Shown here piece after piece: positions 1 through 5,798 of a stretch of DNA of 6,286 nucleotides (positions are counted from its first letter, which is position 1; every line of letters starts with the position of its first letter). The notes under the pieces are model-generated. The model was not told the origin of the DNA. It saw nothing but the letters and a program-made list of their open reading frames with translations, and did not search any database. The position numbers were made by a program, and so were the translations under genes. This stretch comes from Ramlibacter sp. (GTDB lineage: Bacteria; Pseudomonadota; Gammaproteobacteria; Burkholderiales; Burkholderiaceae_C): contig JAJNBO010000164.1 of the NCBI GenBank assembly GCA_021156245.1, positions 1 to 6,286 on the forward strand, given 5' to 3'.

Positions 1-2393
1 CGATGCCCAATCCCACCAGCAACACGCTGCTGCGGGCCAACGCCGACTTGTCGCCGGCGCTCATCGCAGCCGCCATCGCGCGCCGCCTGAAGAAGCTGGG
101 CCTGGACGCCGACGTGCAGGCGCGCATCGACGCGCAGCTCGCGATCCTGGAGGCCAAGGAACGCTCCATGCAGGTGGTGGAGGTCAAGGGCGACCGCGCG
201 CCCTGGTTCTGCTCCGGCTGCCCGCACAACACCTCCACCGTGGTGCCGGAAGGCTCGCGCGCCATGGCCGGCATCGGGTGCCACTTCATGGCGACGTGGA
301 TGGACCGCGCGACCATCGGGTTCACCCAGATGGGAGGCGAGGGCGTGCCGTGGGTCGGCCAGCAGCCCTTCACGACCGACCAGCACATGTTCGCCAACCT
401 GGGCGACGGCACGTACTTCCACAGCGGCTCGCTGGCGATCCGGCAGGCCATCGCGGCCGGCGTGAACATCACCTACAAGATCCTCTACAACGACGCGGTC
501 GCCATGACCGGCGGCCAGCCGGTGGGCGAGCGCCCCGAAGGCCATACGCCGCTGCAGATCGCCCAGAGCCTCGCCGCCGAAGGTGTGGCCAAGCTGGTGG
601 TCGTCAGCGACGACCCCGAGAAGTACGAGGGCGCCGCGCTGCCCGCCGGCACGATGGTCTACCACCGCGACGACCTCGACCGCGTGCAGCGCGAGCTGCG
701 CGACACGCCCGGCGTCACGGCCATGATCTACGACCAGACCTGCGCCACCGAGAAGCGCCGCCGCCGCAAGCGCGGCACGATGGTGGATCCGGCGCTGCGG
801 GTGATGATCAACGACCTGGTCTGCGAAGGCTGCGGCGATTGCAGCGTCAAGTCGAACTGCCTGTCGGTGGAGCCGCTGGAAACCGAATTCGGCCGCAAGC
901 GCACGATCAACCAGAGCACCTGCAACAAGGACACCAGCTGCCTCAAGGGCTTCTGCCCCAGCTTCGTCACCGTCGAAGGCGGCAAGCTCATGGGCAAGGC
1001 CAAGGCGAAGCAGTCGGCGCCCTCCCCGCACGACGGCCCGGCGCTGCCCGAGCCGCAACTGCCCGCCACGCGCGATGCTTACGGCATCGTGGTGGCCGGC
1101 GTCGGCGGCACCGGCGTGATCACCATCGGCCAGCTCCTGGGCATGGCCGCGCACATGGAAGGCAAGGGCATCGTCACGCAGGACTCCGCAGGCCTGGCGC
1201 AGAAAGGCGGAGCCACCTGGAGCCACGTGCTGATTGCCGATGACCAGGACGCGATCCGCACGACCCGGGTCAGCGCGGCGGCGGCGGACCTCATCATCGG
1301 CTGCGACCCCATCGTCACCGGCGGCAAGGAGACGGTGCTGCGGATGCGGCAGGGCCGCACGCGCGTCGCGCTCAACGCCCATGGCACGCCGACGGCGGCC
1401 TTCGTGAAGAACGGCGCCTGGGACAACCCGTCCGACGCCTGCGCCACGGAGATCGGCAAGGCGGTCGGCGCCGAACAGCTCGCCGCGCTGCAGGCCGACG
1501 CGCTGGCCGAACGCGTGCTCGGCGACAGCATCTACACCAACCCGCTGATGCTGGGCTTCGCGTGGCAGAAGGGCTGGGTGCCGCTGGCACGCGAGTCGAT
1601 CCTGCGCGCGATGGAGCTGAACGCCGTGCAGGTGGAGAACAACAAGGCGGCGTTCGAATGGGGCCGTCGCGCGGCACACGACCCCGCGTCGGTTGCAGGC
1701 TTGCTGGCGCCGGCCGGGCAGGTGATCGAGTTCAAGAAGCGCGAAACGCTGGAGACGGTGATCGCGCGGCGCGTCGAATTCCTGACCGACTACCAGAACG
1801 CCGCTTATGCGCAGCGCTACCAGGACCTGGTGGAGCGCGTGCGCGTCGCCGAGCTGCCGCTGGGCAAGGCCACGCTGACCGAGGCCGTGGCGAAGGGCCT
1901 GTTCCGGCTGATGGCCTACAAGGACGAATACGAGGTGGCGCGGCTGCACGCCCAGACGGGCTTCCGCGAGAAGGTCGCCGCGCAGTTCGAGGGCGACTTC
2001 AAGATCCACTACCACTTGGCGCCGCCGATCATCGCGAAGCGCAACGACAAGGGTGAGCTGGTCAAGCGCAAGTTCGGTCCGGGCACCATCCACCTGTTCC
2101 GCCTGCTGGCCCGGCTGAAGGGCCTGAGGGGAACGGCGCTGGACATGTTTGGCCGTACCGAAGAGCGGCGCACCGAGCGCGCCCTCATCGAGGAATACCG
2201 GCAGGCCGTGCTGGAGCTCGTCGCGGGGCTGCAGCCCGGCAACCACGCGCTGGCGGTGGAGATCGCGCGCCTGCCCGAGCAGATCAAGGGGTACGGGCAC
2301 GTCAAGGAGCGCAACCTGGCGGCCGTGCGGCCGCAGTGGGACAGCCTGCTGCAGCAGTGGCGCGGCGCCGCGCCGCAGCGCCAAGCGGCCTGA
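1..2393 (+). CDS. Indolepyruvate ferredoxin oxidoreductase family protein, fused IorA-IorB type (5'-truncated by window edge)
   Basis: This is the C-terminal ~796 residues of a fused 2-oxoacid:ferredoxin oxidoreductase; family members of this single-chain type are about 1,150-1,200 residues, so roughly the first third (pyrimidine-binding region) lies upstream. The family oxidatively decarboxylates indolepyruvate or related arylpyruvates to the acyl-CoA and reduces ferredoxin, in the cytoplasm. Counting from the ATG at position 3, which is probably an internal Met: a CSGCPH motif at residues 70-75; a thiamine-diphosphate/Mg segment with GDG at 134-136 and ND at 163-164; a basic KRRRRKR run at 251-257; Fe-S cysteines C274, C277, C280, C286, C307, C313 and C318; a gamma-subunit (IorB-like) domain from about 360 to 555 with GVGGTGV at 366-372; and a C-terminal domain (DUF6537-like) from about 590 to 785. 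The C-terminus is complete (TGA at 2391-2393). No frameshift or missing motif is seen. Substrate is assigned by family only; phenylpyruvate or another 2-oxoacid is possible. Confidence -1.
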   Translation, partial: MPNPTSNTLLRANADLSPALIAAAIARRLKKLGLDADVQARIDAQLAILEAKERSMQVVEVKGDRAPWFCSGCPHNTSTVVPEGSRAMAGIGCHFMATWMDRATIGFTQMGGEGVPWVGQQPFTTDQHMFANLGDGTYFHSGSLAIRQAIAAGVNITYKILYNDAVAMTGGQPVGERPEGHTPLQIAQSLAAEGVAKLVVVSDDPEKYEGAALPAGTMVYHRDDLDRVQRELRDTPGVTAMIYDQTCATEKRRRRKRGTMVDPALRVMINDLVCEGCGDCSVKSNCLSVEPLETEFGRKRTINQSTCNKDTSCLKGFCPSFVTVEGGKLMGKAKAKQSAPSPHDGPALPEPQLPATRDAYGIVVAGVGGTGVITIGQLLGMAAHMEGKGIVTQDSAGLAQKGGATWSHVLIADDQDAIRTTRVSAAAADLIIGCDPIVTGGKETVLRMRQGRTRVALNAHGTPTAAFVKNGAWDNPSDACATEIGKAVGAEQLAALQADALAERVLGDSIYTNPLMLGFAWQKGWVPLARESILRAMELNAVQVENNKAAFEWGRRAAHDPASVAGLLAPAGQVIEFKKRETLETVIARRVEFLTDYQNAAYAQRYQDLVERVRVAELPLGKATLTEAVAKGLFRLMAYKDEYEVARLHAQTGFREKVAAQFEGDFKIHYHLAPPIIAKRNDKGELVKRKFGPGTIHLFRLLARLKGLRGTALDMFGRTEERRTERALIEEYRQAVLELVAGLQPGNHALAVEIARLPEQIKGYGHVKERNLAAVRPQWDSLLQQWRGAAPQRQAA

Positions 2394-2405
2394 GCGGACG
2401 GGCCT

Positions 2406-2437
2406 GCGGGGCCCGGCGCGAATCCGGCCGGGCCCGC
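2406..2437 (+). terminator. GC-rich inverted repeat after the oxidoreductase gene, possible terminator
   Basis: A perfect 8-bp stem pairs 2409-2416 (GGGCCCGG) with 2428-2435 (CCGGGCCC) around an 11-nt loop; bulging one G (2408) adds two more G-C pairs (2406-2407 with 2436-2437). It begins 12 nt after the oxidoreductase stop, a plausible place for transcription to end. No U-tract follows, so it is not a canonical intrinsic terminator; it could instead be a 3'-end stabilising hairpin or a chance product of very high GC. The position supports a transcription-unit boundary, but the call is weak. Confidence 0.3.
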
Positions 2438-2462
2438 GGCGCGTATGTCCGGAGGCGCCGCA

Positions 2463-2468
2463 TACAAT
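2463..2468 (+). promoter_or_regulatory. Possible -10 box (TACAAT) of the yajC-secD-secF operon
   Basis: TACAAT differs by one base from the sigma-70 -10 consensus and stands out as an AT-rich island in a very GC-rich gap. It lies 82 nt before the yajC GTG, so transcription would start near 2474-2476, giving a leader of about 75 nt that opens almost at once with the stem-loop at 2481-2510. No convincing -35 hexamer is found at 16-18 bp spacing (the bases there are around CGCGTA), and there is no extended -10 TG, so an activator or a weak promoter would have to be assumed. Confidence 0.4.
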
Positions 2469-2480
2469 CGCCACTTCTTT

Positions 2481-2510
2481 CCCATGGCAGCGGCCAGGCC
2501 GTGCCATGGG
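2481..2510 (+). promoter_or_regulatory. Strong stem-loop in the yajC leader
   Basis: A perfect 9-bp arm pairs 2481-2489 (CCCATGGCA) with 2502-2510 (TGCCATGGG). After a single bulged G at 2490, four further G-C pairs (2491-2494 with 2498-2501) close a 3-nt loop (CAG). The structure fills the space between the putative -10 box and the yajC ribosome-binding site, ending 31 nt before the GGAG. It has no U-tract on either strand, so it does not look like an intrinsic terminator. Possible roles are mRNA 5'-end protection, leader regulation or a dyad operator; the sequence does not choose between them. Confidence 0.45.
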
Positions 2511-2541
2511 CGTTCCCATCCCCCTGACGGCTTTCCGACCT

Positions 2542-2545
2542 GGAG
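2542..2545 (+). promoter_or_regulatory. Ribosome-binding site of yajC (GGAG)
   Basis: GGAG lies 5 nt before the GTG at 2551. It decides between that GTG and an in-frame ATG at 2506, which would add 15 residues (starting MGVPIPL), lies inside the leader stem-loop, and has no Shine-Dalgarno. The N-terminus MFISSAFAQ produced from 2551 also fits how YajC proteins of related bacteria begin. Confidence 0.7.
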
Positions 2546-2550
2546 CAACC

Positions 2551-2880
2551 GTGTTCATTTCTTCCGCCTTCGCCCAAACGGCGCCGGCCGCCGCCGGCGG
2601 CGACATGCAGTCCTCCTTCATGAGCCTGCTGCCGCTGGTGCTGATGTTCGTCGTCCTGTACTTCGTGATGATCCGTCCGCAGATGAAGCGGCAGAAGGAG
2701 CATCGCGCCATGGTCGAGGCCCTCGCCAAGGGCGACGAGGTCGCCACGGCCGGCGGCCTGCTGGGCCGCGTCAGCAAGCTCGGCGACACGTACCTGGGCG
2801 TCGAGATCGCGCCCGGCGTCGAAGTGCAGGTGCAGCGCACCGCCGTCGTGCAGGTGCTGCCCAAGGGCTCCATCAAGTAA
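2551..2880 (+). CDS. yajC: Sec translocon accessory subunit YajC
   Basis: A 109-residue single-pass inner-membrane protein that copurifies with SecD-SecF and SecYEG; its exact role in translocation is minor or unclear in the family, and it is not essential in E. coli. Seen here: a short Ala/Gly-rich periplasmic N-terminus (MFISSAFAQ, then Ala-rich to about residue 17), one hydrophobic helix at about 23-41, then the family signature FVMIRPQMKRQKE (38-50) and GDEVATAGGLLGRV (61-74), and a small cytoplasmic beta-rich tail ending at KGSIK. Length matches the family norm (about 100-115). Translation starts with GTG, preferred over the upstream in-frame ATG at 2506 because of the GGAG and family N-termini. 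It is the first gene of yajC-secD-secF; the secD GTG follows its stop by only 3 nt, so the two are very likely cotranscribed and translationally coupled. Confidence 0.95.
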   Translation: MFISSAFAQTAPAAAGGDMQSSFMSLLPLVLMFVVLYFVMIRPQMKRQKEHRAMVEALAKGDEVATAGGLLGRVSKLGDTYLGVEIAPGVEVQVQRTAVVQVLPKGSIK

Positions 2881-2883
2881 GCC

Positions 2884-4767
2884 GTGAACCGTTACCCCCT
2901 CTGGAAGTACGCGATCATCGTGGTCGCGCTGTTGATCGGGGTGCTCTACACCCTGCCCAACTTCTTTGGTGAAGACCCGGCGGTGCAAGTGGCGTCCGCC
3001 CGCAGCACCATGAAGGTGGACGAGTCCACCCGTGCCCGGGTCGAGCAGGCCCTGGCGCAGGCGGGCGTCAAGCCGCAGTCGATGGTGCTGGACGGCACGT
3101 CGCTGAAGATCCGGCTGGACAGCACCGACACCCAGCTGAAGGCGAAGGACGTCATCCAGCGCGCGCTGTCGCCGGACCCGAACGACTCGCCCTATGTCGT
3201 GGCGCTGAACCTGCTGTCCAAGACGCCCACGTGGATGGCGGCGCTGAACGCGGCGCCCATGTACCTGGGCCTGGACCTGCGCGGCGGCGTGCACTTCATG
3301 CTGCAGGTCGACATGCAGGCGGCGCTCACCAAGAAGGCCGAGTCCTATGCGGGCGACCTGCGCTCGGTGCTGCGCGAGAAGAACATCCGCCACGCCGGCA
3401 TCAACCGCAACGGCCAGGCCGTGGACGTGAGCTTCCGCGATCCGGCGGCGCTGGCGGCCGCGCGCAACGTCCTCACCGACCAGTTCCAGGACCTGCAGGT
3501 GGCCGCGACCGCCGAGGGCGACACGACCCGGCTGGTCGCGACGATCAAGCCCGAGGCGGCCCGGCGCGTGCAGGACCAGGCGCTCAAGCAGAACATGGTC
3601 ACGCTGCACAACCGGATCAACGAGCTCGGCGTCGCCGAGCCGGTGATCCAGCAGCAGGGCATCGACCGCATCGTGGTGCAGCTGCCCGGCGTGCAGGACA
3701 CCTCGCGCGCCAAGGACATCCTGGGCCGCACGGCCACGCTGGAAGTCCGCATGGTGGACGAAAGCTCCGAGGGCCGCGCCGCCGAGGCGGGCAGCGGGCC
3801 GGTGCCTTTCGGCAGCGAGCGCTACCTCGATCGCGAAGGGCGTCCCGTCATCGTGCGCAAGCAGGTGGTGCTGACGGGCGAGAACCTGACCGATGCGCAG
3901 GCCGGCTTCGACAACCAGACGCAGGAGGCCGCCGTGCACCTGACGCTGGACGCCAAGGGCGCCCGGATCTTCCGGGACGTGACCCGCGAGAACGTCGGCA
4001 AGCGCATGGCCATCCTGCTGTTCGAGAAGGGCAAGGGCGAGGTCGTGACCGCGCCGGTGATCCGCAGCGAGATCGCCGGCGGCCGCGTCCAGATTTCCGG
4101 CCGCATGAGCACCGTGGAGGCGAACGACACCGCGCTGCTGCTGCGGGCCGGCTCGCTGGCCGCGCCCATGGAGATCATCGAGGAGATGACCATCGGCCCC
4201 ACGCTGGGCGCCGAGAACATCGCCAAGGGCTTCAACAGCGTGGCCTGGGGCTTCGCCGCGATCTGCGCGTTCATGATCGTCTACTACATGCTGTTCGGCG
4301 TGTTCTCCAGCCTGGCGCTGGGGATCAACCTGCTGCTGCTGGTGGCGATCCTCTCGATGCTGCAGGCCACCCTGACGCTGCCCGGCATGGCCGCCATGGC
4401 GCTGGCGCTGGGCATGGCCATCGACTCCAACGTGCTGATCAACGAACGGGTGCGGGAGGAGCTGCGCAACGGCGCCTCGCCCCAGGCGGCCATCCATGCT
4501 GGCTATGACCGGGCCTGGGCGACCATCCTGGACTCGAACGTCACCACCCTGATCGCCGGCGTGGCCCTGCTCGCCTTCGGCTCCGGCCCGGTGCGGGGTT
4601 TCGCCGTGGTGCACTGCATCGGCATCCTGACGTCGATGTTCTCCGCGGTGTTCTTCTCGCGCGGCCTGGTGAACCTCTGGTACGGCCGGAAGAAGAAACT
4701 CAAGTCGGTGTCCATCGGAACGGTCTGGCGGCCGGACGCGGATGGCGCTATAACCAAGGCAGAGTGA
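2884..4767 (+). CDS. secD: Protein translocase subunit SecD
   Basis: Inner-membrane subunit of the SecDF complex, an RND-superfamily module that uses the proton motive force to complete export of proteins through SecYEG on the periplasmic side. The 627 residues are close to the E. coli protein (about 615). Seen: N-terminal MNRYPLWKYA with TM1 at about 8-26; GEDPAVQV just after it; the GLDLRGGVHFML motif at 129-140 opening the large periplasmic domain; the conserved segments NRINELGVAEPVIQQQG (243-259) and TIGPTLGAENIAKG (436-449); then five hydrophobic segments at about 452-598. The TM4 motif GMAIDSNVLINERVREEL (510-527) keeps D514, equivalent to the proton-relay Asp of the family (E. coli D519). 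It starts with GTG 3 nt after yajC and has no good Shine-Dalgarno of its own (AAGGG at 2863-2867 is too far), which suggests coupling to yajC. The tail after residue 600 is basic, then variable, as expected. No lesion is seen. Confidence 0.98.
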   Translation: MNRYPLWKYAIIVVALLIGVLYTLPNFFGEDPAVQVASARSTMKVDESTRARVEQALAQAGVKPQSMVLDGTSLKIRLDSTDTQLKAKDVIQRALSPDPNDSPYVVALNLLSKTPTWMAALNAAPMYLGLDLRGGVHFMLQVDMQAALTKKAESYAGDLRSVLREKNIRHAGINRNGQAVDVSFRDPAALAAARNVLTDQFQDLQVAATAEGDTTRLVATIKPEAARRVQDQALKQNMVTLHNRINELGVAEPVIQQQGIDRIVVQLPGVQDTSRAKDILGRTATLEVRMVDESSEGRAAEAGSGPVPFGSERYLDREGRPVIVRKQVVLTGENLTDAQAGFDNQTQEAAVHLTLDAKGARIFRDVTRENVGKRMAILLFEKGKGEVVTAPVIRSEIAGGRVQISGRMSTVEANDTALLLRAGSLAAPMEIIEEMTIGPTLGAENIAKGFNSVAWGFAAICAFMIVYYMLFGVFSSLALGINLLLLVAILSMLQATLTLPGMAAMALALGMAIDSNVLINERVREELRNGASPQAAIHAGYDRAWATILDSNVTTLIAGVALLAFGSGPVRGFAVVHCIGILTSMFSAVFFSRGLVNLWYGRKKKLKSVSIGTVWRPDADGAITKAE

Positions 4768-4785
4768 GGAAAAGGGGCGTTTCCG

Positions 4786-4804
4786 GCCCGGCATCGCGCT
4801 GGGC
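4786..4804 (+). promoter_or_regulatory. Small hairpin in the secD-secF spacer
   Basis: In the 66-nt gap, GCCCGGC (4786-4792) can pair with GCTGGGC (4798-4804), a 7-bp stem with one G-U wobble and a 5-nt loop (ATCGC). It sits 16 nt before the secF AAGGA, so it would not mask the ribosome-binding site. It has no U-tract. It could influence mRNA processing or the secD:secF ratio, but a 7-bp GC stem can easily arise by chance at this base composition. Confidence 0.25.
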
Positions 4805-4820
4805 GGAGGCAGGCTCCAAG

Positions 4821-4825
4821 AAGGA
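4821..4825 (+). promoter_or_regulatory. Ribosome-binding site of secF (AAGGA)
   Basis: AAGGA lies 8 nt before the GTG at 4834 and supports that codon as the start. The resulting MEFFKIRRDIPFM matches the usual basic N-terminus before SecF TM1. An independent ribosome-binding site is expected here because the 66-nt spacer makes tight coupling to secD unlikely. Confidence 0.75.
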
Positions 4826-4833
4826 ATCAGGCA

Positions 4834-5787
4834 GTGGAGTTTTTCAAGATTCGACGGGACATCCCGTTCATGGAGAACGCCCTGGTGTTCAACGTGATCT
4901 CCGTGCTCACGTTCGTCGCCGCGGTGTTTTTCCTCGTGACGCGGGGGCTCCACCTGTCGGTGGAGTTCACCGGTGGCACCGTGATGGAGGTGAGCTATTC
5001 GCAGCCCGCCGACGTCGAGGCGGTGCGCAAGACCGTCGCCGACCTCGGCTTCACGGACGTCCAGGTGCAGAACTTCGGCACCGCCCGCGACGTCCTGATC
5101 CGGCTGCCGGCGCAGAAAGGCGTCAGTTCCGCGCAACAGAGTGACCGCACCCTGGCGGCCCTGAAGGCAGCCGATCCCAAGGTCACCCTGCGCCGGACCG
5201 AATTCGTCGGGCCCCAGGTGGGCGAGGAGCTGGTCACCAACGGGCTGAAGGCGCTCGCCATGGTGGTGATCGGCATCATGATCTACCTCGCGGTGCGCTT
5301 CGAATGGAAGTTCGCCGTGGCGGCCATCATCGCCAACCTCCACGACGTCATCATCATCCTGGGCTTCTTCGCCTTCTTCCAGTGGGAGTTCTCGCTGGCG
5401 GTGCTGGCGGCGGTGCTCGCGGTGCTGGGGTATTCGGTGAACGAGTCGGTGGTCATCTTCGACCGGATCCGCGAGAACTTCCGCCGCTATCGCAAGCTGA
5501 CGACGGTGCAGACCATCGACAACGCGATCACGTCCACCATCAGCCGGACGATCATCACGCACGGGTCGACGCAGATCATGGTGCTGTCCATGCTGCTGTT
5601 CGGCGGTGCGACGCTCCATTACTTCGCCATGGCGCTGACGATCGGCATCCTGTTCGGCATCTACTCCTCGGTGTTCGTCGCGGCGGCCATCGCCATGTGG
5701 CTGGGCATCAAGCGCGAGGACCTGGTGAAGGTCCAGGCCAAGCGCGAAGGCGACGGCAACGACCCCAACGCCGGCGCGACCGTCTGA
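4834..5787 (+). CDS. secF: Protein translocase subunit SecF
   Basis: Partner of SecD in the inner-membrane SecDF complex, supporting proton-driven export through SecYEG. Its 317 residues agree with the family (about 300-325). Seen: a cytoplasmic MEFFKIRRDI start; TM1 at about 17-35; the signature VEFTGGT (43-49); a periplasmic domain to about 130 ending in VGPQVGEEL (125-133); then five hydrophobic segments over about 138-290. The TM4-proximal motif GYSVNESVVIFDRIRENFRRYR (199-220) holds E204, where E. coli SecF has an Asp (D213), a conservative acidic change; the downstream SRTIITHGST (237-246) and FGGATLHYFA (256-265) segments are also family-like. The C-terminus is a short, charged, cytoplasmic tail. 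It starts with GTG behind a good AAGGA and is third in yajC-secD-secF; its stop overlaps the ribosome-binding site of the next gene. No truncation or frameshift is seen. Confidence 0.97.
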   Translation: MEFFKIRRDIPFMENALVFNVISVLTFVAAVFFLVTRGLHLSVEFTGGTVMEVSYSQPADVEAVRKTVADLGFTDVQVQNFGTARDVLIRLPAQKGVSSAQQSDRTLAALKAADPKVTLRRTEFVGPQVGEELVTNGLKALAMVVIGIMIYLAVRFEWKFAVAAIIANLHDVIIILGFFAFFQWEFSLAVLAAVLAVLGYSVNESVVIFDRIRENFRRYRKLTTVQTIDNAITSTISRTIITHGSTQIMVLSMLLFGGATLHYFAMALTIGILFGIYSSVFVAAAIAMWLGIKREDLVKVQAKREGDGNDPNAGATV

Positions 5788-5789
5788 GG
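5786..5789 (+). promoter_or_regulatory. Ribosome-binding site of the DUF1631 gene (GAGG) overlapping the secF stop
   Basis: GAGG shares its first two bases with the secF TGA (5785-5787) and lies 9 nt before the ATG at 5799. Ribosomes finishing secF would therefore stop on top of the next gene's initiation region, which favours reinitiation and makes this gene part of the same operon. It also supports the ATG at 5799 as the start. Confidence 0.6.
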
Positions 5790-5798
5790 CCGTAACGC

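Noticed and set aside
1079..1531. Antisense open frames opposite the oxidoreductase (for example 1079-1531 and 728-1069)
   Set aside because: They are Ser/Ala/Pro/Arg-rich with no domains, and the opposite strand encodes conserved IorB-like and Fe-S motifs without interruption.
2506..2550. In-frame upstream ATG for yajC at 2506
   Set aside because: It lies in the leader stem-loop, lacks a Shine-Dalgarno and would add 15 residues not expected in YajC; the GTG at 2551 has GGAG at 5 nt.
2445..2972. Forward open frame starting in the leader with ATG at 2445, possible upstream leader peptide
   Set aside because: It runs through yajC in another frame into secD with Arg/His-rich, low-information sequence and no clear Shine-Dalgarno match; it looks like a shadow and not an arrest-peptide gene.
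4749..4754. TATAAC at the 3' end of secD as an internal promoter -10 for secF
   Set aside because: The hexamer 17 bp upstream (TGGCGG) is a poor -35, and the bases encode the secD tail; there is too little to call a promoter.
2302..5619. A very long antisense open frame (about 1,105 codons) across yajC, secD and secF, the longest open frame in the window
   Set aside because: yajC, secD and secF all lie in the same forward frame, and their GC-rich third positions keep one antisense frame free of stops. The predicted protein is rich in His, Arg, Asp and Gln with no recognisable domain, while the + strand genes show full family motifs.
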